Translations under genes and position numbers: made by a program | Notes under the pieces: model-generated | The model's input: the letters and a program-made list of their open reading frames with translations, nothing else | Told to the model about the DNA's origin: nothing | Databases searched by the model: none | NCBI GenBank assembly: GCA_040755715.1 | Contig: JBFLXN010000083.1 | Span: 1-11,334 of the forward strand | Source of the DNA: JBFLXN01 sp040755715 [NCBI: Candidatus Edwardsbacteria bacterium] | Lineage (GTDB): Bacteria > Edwardsbacteria > AC1 > JBFLXN01 | Direction: 5' to 3' | DNA: 11,334 nt | Shown here: piece after piece, positions 1 through 6,446 of the stretch | Layout of the letters: every line of letters starts with the position of its first letter | Position numbering within the stretch: the stretch's first letter is position 1

Positions 1-33
1 AGGGGGACAGAAGGGGGTGAGGGTTTTAGTTTT

Positions 34-53
34 CCCCGACATAAATGTCGGGG
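34..53. repeat. Perfect GC-rich palindrome (hairpin), intergenic
   Basis: Positions 34-42 (CCCCGACAT) are the exact reverse complement of positions 45-53, separated by AA. In practice this gives an 8-bp stem with a TAAA loop. No T-run follows directly on either strand, so it is not an obvious terminator. It may be a dispersed palindromic repeat, or a terminator remnant of a gene outside the window. Apart from this palindrome and the terminator at 138-174, nothing supportable was seen in positions 1-202. Confidence 0.6.
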
Positions 54-137
54 CTACTCATATTTCGACATTAGGTCTTTTTTTCTTGACACCCTGATTG
101 TCAAATATTTATGCGACAGACCACTAGGGGTTCAAGC

Positions 138-174
138 AAAAAAGGGACGTTCTCTTGTAAATTAGAAACGCCCC
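138..174 (-). terminator. Rho-independent terminator after the 203-988 gene
   Basis: Read on the minus strand, positions 174-166 (GGGGCGTTT) pair with 152-144 (GAACGTCCC) as a 9-bp stem containing two G-U pairs. Six consecutive U residues follow directly (143-138). It starts about 28 bp after the stop codon of the hypothetical protein gene. It is the best terminator in the window and probably ends the transcript that carries the M6, aspartic protease and hypothetical genes. Confidence 0.8.
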
Positions 175-202
175 TCATAATTTTGTGTTTTCGTCGTTTA
201 AA

Positions 203-988
203 TTAGAATTTTCCAGTGATAATCAATCCTGGTTTTCCCCTACTAACCTTCAGTTCTATTTTAAGTGGTAACAGAGATTCGCTCTTTTGTAAGGTTTTCT
301 TATTATGTCCTTTGGCAAGTCTAGCGGCATTGACTGAGGAAATAAGCCTGTTTAGCAAAGCAACCCAGACGCAATACGAAACCCGTTGAAATGCCTCTCT
401 GCTGGAAACCCGAAGTCCCCGATAGAAATCCCAGTCAGCAGGGTTCGTCCACTGCCAGGCATCCTCTGGACCGTATAACTTATCCGATAAATAGTCTTTT
501 TGCGCCTCAAGATTGTCTGGGTATTCCTCTCTGGCTTTCCGACGATAGTCTTCATTACATTCCTCACTGCTCTCATATTTGTAAATGTTCTCGTAGTATT
601 TATCATCTTCCCGTGTTGAATGCACTCCTGCCTTTTGACGAACATAGAGATGATAGTCGTCTCGCTTGATTTTCCCCTGAATATTAAATACTAAGGCAGT
701 TCCCCAGATAACTCCTTCACTTAAAAAGAATCGCTTTGCCCAGAACTTCTCGCCGACATAGAGTTCCCCAGTGCCCGGGACTAAAAGGGAGAGAAAGAAT
801 GCCTTTTTGATAGATTTTTTAGCAATAGATATTTGAGATTGTTCTAATGTTAAAGTGGAAATAGTATCTCCCTTGGTAGTATCGGGTAGTGGATTTAACA
901 GTTTCTCTTCTTCAGCATATATTAAACTTACAAAAGCAATGATGATTGAGCAGAGCACTGCGCAAAACTGTTTCCGAAATTTGTTCAT
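203..988 (-). CDS. Signal-peptide-bearing hypothetical protein, DUF5683-like
   Basis: A 261-residue protein. Residues 1-25 form a signal peptide (basic MNKFRK, a hydrophobic core, probable cleavage after IYA), so it is exported. After a polar linker comes a hydrophobic segment at about 63-79 with the motif PGTGELYVGEKFWAK, and a second at about 87-102. This resembles the PGxGQxYxG segment of small membrane proteins such as DUF5683, which are common in FCB-type genomes. The middle (about 115-175) is charged and rich in Tyr, Glu, Asp and Arg; another hydrophobic stretch lies near 205-223. The ATG at 988 has AAGGAG five bases upstream. It begins 32 bp after the aspartic protease gene and ends in front of a strong terminator, so it is probably the last gene of the transcript. 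Function is unknown; the DUF5683 likeness is from memory and weak. Confidence 0.8.
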   Translation of the reverse strand: MNKFRKQFCAVLCSIIIAFVSLIYAEEEKLLNPLPDTTKGDTISTLTLEQSQISIAKKSIKKAFFLSLLVPGTGELYVGEKFWAKRFFLSEGVIWGTALVFNIQGKIKRDDYHLYVRQKAGVHSTREDDKYYENIYKYESSEECNEDYRRKAREEYPDNLEAQKDYLSDKLYGPEDAWQWTNPADWDFYRGLRVSSREAFQRVSYCVWVALLNRLISSVNAARLAKGHNKKTLQKSESLLPLKIELKVSRGKPGLIITGKF

Positions 989-1020
989 AGTCTCTCCTTC
1001 ACTTCAGGATGAATACATAC

Positions 1021-1443
1021 TTAATAGATTTCTATCAAGGGAATATCAGGTGATTCTGGTCTTGGACCGAGTTTGCCTTTCTTTGGGTCAATAACTAAAT
1101 CAAGTGCTTCAAGCACTATCTGACCGATTAAGACTTGGGTATTCTTCCTTCCCACTACCGCAAATGTTTCGGCTTCTCTCCCCAATATCTCAACTTTTAT
1201 GCCATAGGCTGTAGGTCTTTTCTCTTTTCTGCCATCCGCATAGGTAACTTCAACCTCTTTTCCAAGAGTTAATCCAAGATCTTCCACTACTTCTTCAGGC
1301 AAAGTCAGCATAGTTGCACCTGAATCCACAAGACCATTCAACTCCTTCCTCCTTACTTCCTCAGTTCTGATAATTCCTATTTCTGCCTTTATTTGGTCTT
1401 TGTAGTTTGTTATCTCAATCTTTTCAGTTACCTTGCCCATCAC
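1021..1443 (-). CDS. Clan AA (retropepsin-like) aspartic protease, single domain
   Basis: About 140 residues. The motif LVDSGATMLTLP (D40-S41-G42-A43-T44) is the catalytic DS/TGA signature of clan AA aspartic proteases. Late in the domain, VLIGQIVLEALDLVIDP matches the hydrophobic-Gly segment plus LEAL...VDP ending usual in this bacterial family. There is only one catalytic Asp per chain, so, as known for retropepsins, activity would need a homodimer. No signal peptide or membrane segment is seen, so it is probably cytoplasmic, although its neighbours encode exported proteins. Start: GTG at 1443 has GGAG six bases upstream; ATG at 1440 has the same GGAG nine bases upstream. Either is possible and they differ by one residue. 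A candidate terminator separates it from the M6 gene, and the next gene follows after 32 bp. The substrate is unknown. Confidence 0.85.
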   Translation of the reverse strand: MMGKVTEKIEITNYKDQIKAEIGIIRTEEVRRKELNGLVDSGATMLTLPEEVVEDLGLTLGKEVEVTYADGRKEKRPTAYGIKVEILGREAETFAVVGRKNTQVLIGQIVLEALDLVIDPKKGKLGPRPESPDIPLIEIY

Positions 1444-1472
1444 CTTTGTCTCCTTTTGTTCCTTTGTGTCCT
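1443..1472. repeat. CCTTTGT tandem-like repeat that includes the RBS of the aspartic protease
   Basis: On the plus strand CCTTTGT occurs at 1443-1449 and 1461-1467, with the variant CCTTTTGT at 1452-1459, giving a spacing of about 9-10 bp. On the minus strand this reads as repeated ACAAAGG units, and the middle one supplies the GGAG (1453-1450) used by the aspartic protease gene. It resembles the AAAGG-type low-complexity repeats found between genes in many uncultivated-lineage genomes, but copy number cannot be judged here. Confidence 0.55.
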
Positions 1473-1500
1473 AAAAAACCCATCGCAATGCACTTTGCGA
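1473..1500 (-). terminator. Candidate rho-independent terminator after the M6 protease gene
   Basis: On the minus strand, 1500-1495 (TCGCAA) pairs perfectly with 1488-1483 (TTGCGA) around a six-base loop. TGGG and then six U residues (1478-1473) follow. It starts 15 bp after the M6 stop codon. The stem is short and four bases lie between stem and U-run, so termination may be partial, allowing read-through to the aspartic protease gene. Confidence 0.5.
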
Positions 1501-1514
1501 AATCTGCTCAACAA

Positions 1515-4500
1515 CTATCTCACCACCGCAATCTTACAAAATTTTACTTCCTTTTTGCCAGCGGCTTTTGCTTCTACCCGACAAATATAGACACCGCTGG
1601 CAATTCCACTTAAATCCCACTTTAACTCATTTTCAGTTCTTTCAAATCCAGTTCCCTGAAAGTTCTTAATAAGTTCTCCGGCGATATTAAAAATTTTCAC
1701 TGAGACTTCAGCCGCTGAATTTAAGTGATAGCGGATTTTAGTTGTTTGCCCATACGCTGGATTGGGATAATTATAAACTCCGCTCAATATTGGTCCCTCA
1801 ACCGCAACAGGGAGTGGCATCAATGACGCCGGATATTCTCCATTGTGAAATTCATTTTGTCTGAACATTCCCCAGGGAATGTTCCAGGGAAAATCCGGTT
1901 TGAGATAGACAAGACAAGGGTCCCAGACATAAAGAAGTTTGTCATCACAGCCTACGGCAATTCCAAGAGAAGGACTACCACATATCCCTCCAGGAGGAGT
2001 AAGATCAAACAAAACAGGTGTTGAATAAATCGCTCCGCCACAACTTAGAGGATAACCATCAACTAAACCGCCATCTCCATTAAAAGCATACAGCTTTCCA
2101 TCAGGTGAACCAATAACAATTTCTAGTTTTTTGTCTTTATCAATATCACCAATTACCGGCGATGAAACTAAATACAGAGTATCAACTGAAGGATTATCAG
2201 GCGCTTGTACCAGAGTTACAGGAAAACCTGTAACCAAAGTTCCGTTGTAATTAAAGCAATAGAGTTTATGTCCAGCGGCTACAGATATTTCAAGATATCC
2301 GTCGTTGTCAATATCTCCGAGGGCTGGCGAGGAAGATTCGTAGGGATAAGCATACGGGTCTTTTTCAATATCCACGGGCCAACCTGGCTCAGATGTTCCA
2401 TCAGGCTTGAAGCAATAAACCTTTCCACAGGCTACCGTAATGATTTCCTTCTGCCCATCACGGTCAACATCTCCTACTACAGGAGAGGAATTGACATAAC
2501 CAGGCCTGGGAGTGATTTGGGGCCAACCTTCAAGCATTGTGCCATCGCTTTTTAAGACAAAGAGACGATTATCGCCTGAAATAATGACAATTTCTGGTTT
2601 ACCATCATTATTTATATCGGCAATTGCTGGTGATGCCTGAACAGCACCTGCCAGGAATACTGGAAAGCCTGAAACAGTAGTTCCATCACTATGCCAAGCG
2701 TAAAGATTTCGGTCATCAGAACCAACAAGAATTTCCAAATTTCCATCACCATCAAGGTCTGCGAGAGCAGGCGAAGAAATGATTGGGCCTTTAGTCTTTA
2801 CGGGAAAATTAGAAATTGAATCTCCATTACCGTGCCAGGCGTAGAGAGCGCTATCATAGACGCTAACTACGATATCCAATAATGAATCTGAATCATCTGG
2901 CACAAGGTCGCCAATAGCACAAGAGGAATAAATGCGCGAAGGCACTTTGGCAAATAGCCCTGTTGTATCAGTTAAGTATGGTGTGCCATCGTCATGCCAA
3001 ACATAAATTATGCCGTCACTGGAATTAATGATAATTTCATTTTTTGTTCCATCTCTATCTAAGTCGGCCACTACTGGAGAATTCCAATCAGCCGGAGACC
3101 CAATTGAAACAGGAAAACCAATTCTTCTCCAATCACGAATTCTGCAAGTCATCACTGTGTCTGGAGCGGAAATGTTTTCAATAATGATATGTGTATCTGC
3201 TCCATTATTGCTACGGCTATTAGGCGTAGATGAAGAGGTGAAGGCGGTATTGTTAGGGTCGTAGAAGCAATCGTATCCACTGGCATAAGTCTCATAAGGC
3301 GACCCCCCCCAGCGCTCCAAATCCTGAATTCCATCAGCCTCTTCTAAATCTATCGCCTTTATCTTTCCTACTGCTAAAGAATTGGTAGACCACCGTTCAG
3401 CAATCAATTGCTCATCAATATGCCAGATTAAAAGTCCTCCCTGATTTTTGAAATGTGGGTCTTCTACTAAATTTGAACTCAAAGGAAGAGAATAGTCATA
3501 ATCGTCAAACTTTACCAAGACTCCATCATACCAGACCCTCGCTCCATTTGAGTCGGGATGCTCTGGATGAATTGCTGTATCCGGATTAGTATAGGCGCGC
3601 CGATTCTCAATCAAAAAATACTCATGTGAATTAATAGGCACTTTGACCATTCTTATTCCAGCAGTATCATCTGATTCTATCCAGCGAATAGCAACATTTA
3701 AACCTCCTGCACCAGGATTAACTACTTTAGGTTCAATCCATCCAAGATAATATTTGCACCAGGCTGAAGGATGTGAAGGAACGAAACCATTCAATCCAAA
3801 ATTCCCTAAACCCATTAGGCACCATTCTCCTGTGCTACCAACTGACCAATAAGAAATATCGTAAAGGTCTGGCAAGCCGATTTGATGACCAAACTCATGA
3901 GCCAGAGAGCCTTGCAATCCAAAAGTAATTCCATGAGAACTGGCAGTCTCTGGTTGAATTGCCCCATCTACAATCTTCTCCGAACCATTATTGACATAAA
4001 TAGGATAATCTTCAAAAGTCATTGCCAAGGTGGGAAGGTCTGCACCCCAGGGCCAACTTTGCCAAGCAGAACCGGCATGAAAGATGATATAGGCGTCATA
4101 ATCACTAAATTGGATATTGACTGGGTCTGCATCCGCTGCTTCTACTGCATCTTTCATTAGTTCATAAATCCCCCAGCCAAAATTCTCCCACTGATTATAG
4201 AAATCACTGTAATATGACATCTGGTGAGGCAAGCGATAACAAGACCTATCAGCATCAGGGAGAACCCGGAAGTTTAAATATAATTTACCTGAAGAAACTT
4301 TCCACCAATAATTGCGCAGAGCAATGAGTTGGCGCTCAAAATATATCTTCGTATGCGGCGGTTCATAATCAATATTGTGACCTTTGAGACAATCGTTGTC
4401 TATGCACATTGGAATAGTGTCGCCATTTCCCTTGAGGTTCATCAGACCATTACCCCAGGTAAGAGAGTCATCATCAGGTTGAAATTCCACGCGAATTGCC

Positions 4501-4817
4501 AGGATATTTATAGTATCTGGCACGCCTGCTTTTAATAAATGTGGTGCTCTTTTCTGCCGTTGGATTCTTTTTTGCTCCAGAATTCTTCGCTTACAAATAC
4601 TATCTTGGTATTTTCTCGGTTGTTTTTTTATCTGTTCAAGAATTGTCTTTTCTGCCGGCTTTAACCTTGAAAATTCCTGCCAGGCTTTTAGGTGAGTAGG
4701 CAGAAGAATAAACAACATAAACCACGAAGACACGAAATAACGAAAAAGAATCTTTTTGACTCCCTGCTTTCCAAATTTCGTGCTTTCGTGGTAATTATTA
4801 AGAAAGATTTTTTTCAT
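1515..4817 (-). CDS. Secreted M6-family metalloprotease with FG-GAP/VCBS propeller and T9SS-type sorting domain
   Basis: An 1100-residue multidomain protein. A signal peptide ends near LKA|W (about residue 45), with an abnormally long n-region (see the repeat at 4721-4792). A propeptide-like charged stretch is followed by the M6 peptidase domain, with zinc motif HEFGHQIGLPD (H307, E308, H311, G314, D317) and a downstream WCLMGLGNFG Met-turn. Residues about 570-985 hold seven or eight repeats of the type SSPVxxDxDxDGxxEIxVGSxDxxLYxW, i.e. FG-GAP/VCBS blades forming a calcium-binding beta-propeller. Residues about 1006-1100 (YNYPNP, VKIFNIAGELI, LSGIASGVYICRV) form a FlgD-like/T9SS type A sorting domain. 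The start at 4817 has GGAG nine bases upstream. It lies 94 bp after the PorV-like gene, whose product is a plausible export partner. An eight-G run is at 3310-3303 (W503-G505). Expected role: surface or secreted proteolysis; substrate unknown. Confidence 0.93.
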   Translation of the reverse strand: MKKIFLNNYHESTKFGKQGVKKILFRYFVSSWFMLFILLPTHLKAWQEFSRLKPAEKTILEQIKKQPRKYQDSICKRRILEQKRIQRQKRAPHLLKAGVPDTINILAIRVEFQPDDDSLTWGNGLMNLKGNGDTIPMCIDNDCLKGHNIDYEPPHTKIYFERQLIALRNYWWKVSSGKLYLNFRVLPDADRSCYRLPHQMSYYSDFYNQWENFGWGIYELMKDAVEAADADPVNIQFSDYDAYIIFHAGSAWQSWPWGADLPTLAMTFEDYPIYVNNGSEKIVDGAIQPETASSHGITFGLQGSLAHEFGHQIGLPDLYDISYWSVGSTGEWCLMGLGNFGLNGFVPSHPSAWCKYYLGWIEPKVVNPGAGGLNVAIRWIESDDTAGIRMVKVPINSHEYFLIENRRAYTNPDTAIHPEHPDSNGARVWYDGVLVKFDDYDYSLPLSSNLVEDPHFKNQGGLLIWHIDEQLIAERWSTNSLAVGKIKAIDLEEADGIQDLERWGGSPYETYASGYDCFYDPNNTAFTSSSTPNSRSNNGADTHIIIENISAPDTVMTCRIRDWRRIGFPVSIGSPADWNSPVVADLDRDGTKNEIIINSSDGIIYVWHDDGTPYLTDTTGLFAKVPSRIYSSCAIGDLVPDDSDSLLDIVVSVYDSALYAWHGNGDSISNFPVKTKGPIISSPALADLDGDGNLEILVGSDDRNLYAWHSDGTTVSGFPVFLAGAVQASPAIADINNDGKPEIVIISGDNRLFVLKSDGTMLEGWPQITPRPGYVNSSPVVGDVDRDGQKEIITVACGKVYCFKPDGTSEPGWPVDIEKDPYAYPYESSSPALGDIDNDGYLEISVAAGHKLYCFNYNGTLVTGFPVTLVQAPDNPSVDTLYLVSSPVIGDIDKDKKLEIVIGSPDGKLYAFNGDGGLVDGYPLSCGGAIYSTPVLFDLTPPGGICGSPSLGIAVGCDDKLLYVWDPCLVYLKPDFPWNIPWGMFRQNEFHNGEYPASLMPLPVAVEGPILSGVYNYPNPAYGQTTKIRYHLNSAAEVSVKIFNIAGELIKNFQGTGFERTENELKWDLSGIASGVYICRVEAKAAGKKEVKFCKIAVVR
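4721..4792. repeat. 72-bp imperfect inverted-repeat element inside the M6 signal-peptide coding region
   Basis: Left arm 4721-4738 (ACCACGAAGACACGAAAT) and right arm 4775-4792 are reverse complements with 16 of 18 matches. The whole is 72 bp, exactly 24 codons, with no stop in the M6 frame, and encodes the peptide from Tyr9 to Trp32. Joining the flanks restores a short standard signal peptide (MKKIFLNN directly before FMLFILLPTHLKA). The CACGAA/TTCGTG motif resembles dispersed palindromic repeats of other bacterial genomes. No clear target duplication was found. Confidence 0.7.
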
Positions 4818-4840
4818 TTAGTTTTTCTCCATAGTAAAAA

Positions 4841-4917
4841 AGCTAAAGGCAAAAGAGCTGAAGTGAAAGATAAAAAACTTCAGCTCTTCAGAACTTCAGT
4901 ACTTTGTCACTTTAAAA
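4841..4917. repeat. Octamer-based inverted repeat (CTTCAGNN / NNCTGAAG) between the M6 and PorV-like genes
   Basis: From 4878 an 8-bp period is visible on the plus strand: CTTCAGCT, CTTCAGAA, CTTCAGTA, CTTTGTCA, CTTTAAAA. The left half (4841-4864) carries the complementary type, including AGCTAAAG and AGCTGAAG. The core is a perfect 12-bp inverted repeat, 4853-4864 against 4877-4888, with a 12-base A-rich loop. The stop codon of the PorV-like gene (4914-4912) falls in the last octamer. On the minus strand the hairpin is followed by a T-rich but not contiguous tract, so a terminator role is possible but not clear. Confidence 0.65.
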
Positions 4918-5958
4918 CCCCACTGAGAGAGAAAATTTCCTATTACCACCGGGTTGGAGCTCCCCTCCGGGTTCTCGGGAAAAATCAAACTCAATTTTTG
5001 TTCCGCTCTTAGGAAATTTGTATCTTACACCACCACCAAAAGTTATCTGGTCACCCAGAGGTTTCTTTTCTGCTCCATAGAGATAAAAATCATAGACCCA
5101 GCCAATCCTCAGCGCCAGCAGGTCATAATACCAAAATTCTGCTCCGGTGTGTGTTACTGTTTCTCTTAATTGGTCTTTCCAGGGAGACTTCAAATTGACC
5201 AAACTTTTAGTAAAGTCAAGTGCGGTCGTAAGTCTGAACAGTTTGCTTTCTAAGACCTTGTAAGCAAGACCAGCCCTCAAATTTGTAGAAAGTGGGTCTG
5301 CTTCTTCCGCTTTAATATATTTTAGTTTTGGCCCTATATTTTGAATATTGGCTCCTAAATTTAAATTTCTCAGCGGACCTTTATACAGAACTCCCAGATC
5401 AAGTGCCCAAGTAGTAGCTACTCCCTTTACATTCTCAAGCCACTCTACAGGGACTGAGATAAGATGACTGTGGATAATCTTCAAATTCACTCCAGCGCCA
5501 AGGTTTTTAGTCACTATTGTTCCATAGGACAGTGAAGGAGCAAATTCAAAACTTGAAAAGGTACCTAATTCATTCCCCTCGTTATCCATAATGTAGCTTT
5601 TCCCTTCTGAAAGGAACACGATGTTCCCTCCAATAACTCCCCAATCTTCATAAGGCTGGACATAGCTGGCAAATTCATAATACATATCGCCCCCTACTTC
5701 TCCCCAAATTTTAGACAGCCAATTACAGTGCATCAAGGTTACTTCTTTCCCTTTGACAAAAGCCAGGCCAGCCGGGTTATAATAAGTTGCGGTGGCATCA
5801 TCAGCAATCGCCACAAAGGCTCCTCCCATACCATTTGGTCGTGCTCCAGGACGAATGAGGAGAAAAATTGCCGCCCCTTCAGAAATGGCTGAAGCTTCAC
5901 TTACTATAATAAGCATAAACACAGCCACCAATAGTCCTGATATTCTTTTGAATCTCAT
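4912..5958 (-). CDS. PorV/PorQ-family outer-membrane beta-barrel protein
   Basis: 348 residues from the ATG at 5958, chosen because it has GGAGG five bases upstream and begins a clean signal peptide (basic MRFKR, hydrophobic core, cleavage after ASA near residue 24). An upstream in-frame extension of 17 residues to 6009 lacks such support. Just after the cleavage site comes the family signature RPGARPNGMGGAFVAIADD followed by ATATYYNPAGLA. The rest shows the alternating pattern of amphipathic beta-strands and ends in Phe, the usual BAM-recognised C-terminal residue of outer-membrane barrels. In Bacteroidetes, PorV binds the sorting domain of T9SS cargo and carries it to the PorU sortase. Here the next gene downstream encodes a cargo-like M6 protease and a C25 peptidase lies upstream beyond the toxin-antitoxin pair. 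PorV and PorQ cannot be told apart by eye. Confidence 0.9.
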   Translation of the reverse strand: MRFKRISGLLVAVFMLIIVSEASAISEGAAIFLLIRPGARPNGMGGAFVAIADDATATYYNPAGLAFVKGKEVTLMHCNWLSKIWGEVGGDMYYEFASYVQPYEDWGVIGGNIVFLSEGKSYIMDNEGNELGTFSSFEFAPSLSYGTIVTKNLGAGVNLKIIHSHLISVPVEWLENVKGVATTWALDLGVLYKGPLRNLNLGANIQNIGPKLKYIKAEEADPLSTNLRAGLAYKVLESKLFRLTTALDFTKSLVNLKSPWKDQLRETVTHTGAEFWYYDLLALRIGWVYDFYLYGAEKKPLGDQITFGGGVRYKFPKSGTKIEFDFSREPGGELQPGGNRKFSLSVGF

Positions 5959-6194
5959 TTTTACCTCCATTCTTAAATTGGGTTGTTTTGAAAAAGCCTG
6001 TGAAACCACAGATTATTCACCAGAGAGAGGCAGATCTCCGTCACACTTACGGCGGATCAGCCTCTGGCTGATGCCTATGGCATGACACAGATTTTCACCC
6101 CGATTAACCCCGCGCCCTTCTTCTACCTTGTCAGGGCATAGTTTTTAGAAAGGTGCGGGGTTAATGTATGGTTAATGAATCTTTGAGGAATAAC
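5959..6194 (-). other. Structured leader/intergenic region upstream of the PorV-like gene
   Basis: No credible gene lies between the antitoxin stop (6267) and the PorV-like start (5958). The stretch is dense in palindromes: ATTAACCCCGC (6103-6113) with its exact complement at 6155-6165, enclosing GCCCT (6114-6118) and AGGGC (6133-6137); ATGCC-TAT-GGCAT (6071-6083); ATCAGCC-TCT-GGCTGAT (6056-6072); CCGT (6038-6041) with ACGG (6049-6052); and CTGTG-AAAC-CACAG (5998-6011). There is also a direct repeat of GGTTAATG (6159-6166 and 6170-6177). If the promoter at 6201-6230 is real, all of this is 5' leader. No known riboswitch class was recognised, and a repeat cluster is an equally good reading. 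Confidence 0.5.
5964..5968 (-). promoter_or_regulatory. Shine-Dalgarno site that decides the PorV-like start
   Basis: GGAGG is read on the minus strand at 5968-5964, five bases before the ATG at 5958-5956. This spacing and the signal peptide that follows favour this start over the longer in-frame opening at 6009. Confidence 0.8.
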
Positions 6195-6200
6195 TAATTA

Positions 6201-6230
6201 AGTATACCAAAATTAGAAAAACAAAAGCAA
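6201..6230 (-). promoter_or_regulatory. Candidate sigma-70-type promoter for the PorV-like gene
   Basis: On the minus strand, TTGCTT (6230-6225) and TATACT (6206-6201) are separated by 18 bases. The -10 box is preceded by TGG, an extended -10 element (6209-6207). It lies just beyond a possible terminator of the toxin-antitoxin unit. Transcription would start near 6194 and give a leader of about 235 bases. Only eye inspection supports it. Confidence 0.4.
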
Positions 6231-6231
6231 G

Positions 6232-6257
6232 AAAAAAATTGGTGTATGTGAAATACA
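6232..6257 (-). terminator. Weak candidate terminator after the antitoxin gene
   Basis: On the minus strand TGTAT (6257-6253) pairs with ATACA (6247-6243) around a five-base loop. CCAA and seven U residues (6238-6232) follow. It is located 10 bp after the antitoxin stop codon. The stem is short and AU-rich, so this is tentative. Confidence 0.35.
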
Positions 6258-6266
6258 AATCTTTTT

Positions 6267-6446
6267 TCATCTTTGCACATGCACCGTGCTAGTTACAGTT
6301 GAAGACTGAGGTATCTTGAGTTCTTTTTGCAGTTTTTCTGCTTTCTTTTTAACAAACTTAATCTGTTCGTCCACTGAGAGTCTTTTTGTTTCTTCGTAAT
6401 GGCTATCCCTAATCTTGCGAACCATTTCAACTGCCTTGACTGCCAT
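6267..6446 (-). CDS. Small charged protein, putative antitoxin partner of the PIN toxin
   Basis: A 59-residue ORF starting MAVKAVEMVRKIRDSHYEE and ending in VHVQR. It is rich in Lys and Glu and should be mostly helical (a segment around residues 25-45 looks like an amphipathic helix). The pattern VRKIRDSHYEETKRLSVDEQ is, from memory, typical of small proteins found next to VapC-type PIN genes in many bacteria, where they act as presumed antitoxins. The start codon at 6446 lies inside the last codons of the PIN gene (20-bp overlap) with a perfect GGAGGTGA six bases upstream, which implies coupled translation. The order is toxin first, the opposite of classical vapBC. A DNA-binding N-terminus of the usual AbrB or RHH type is not evident. 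Confidence 0.82.
   Translation of the reverse strand: MAVKAVEMVRKIRDSHYEETKRLSVDEQIKFVKKKAEKLQKELKIPQSSTVTSTVHVQR

Noticed and set aside
86-114. Plus-strand TTGACA (86-91) as a promoter
   Set aside because: No good -10 box at a suitable distance (only TTTATG-like sequence) and no plus-strand gene downstream; TTGACA is also half of a small inverted repeat with TGTCAA.
391-669. Plus-strand ORF of 92 codons opposite the hypothetical protein gene
   Set aside because: It lies entirely antisense to a gene with signal peptide, Shine-Dalgarno site and terminator; its translation shows no recognisable domain.
4721-4792. CRISPR-like or IS-end interpretation of the CACGAA inverted repeat
   Set aside because: There is a single copy with no regularly spaced repeats, no transposase nearby and no clear target duplication.
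5959-6009. Longer N-terminus of the PorV-like protein from 6009
   Set aside because: The extra 17 residues come before a complete signal peptide, and the internal ATG at 5958 has an ideal GGAGG site.
5792-6085. Plus-strand ORF of 97 codons across the start of the PorV-like gene
   Set aside because: It is antisense to the conserved N-terminal signature of the PorV-like protein and runs into hairpin-rich noncoding sequence; treated as a shadow.
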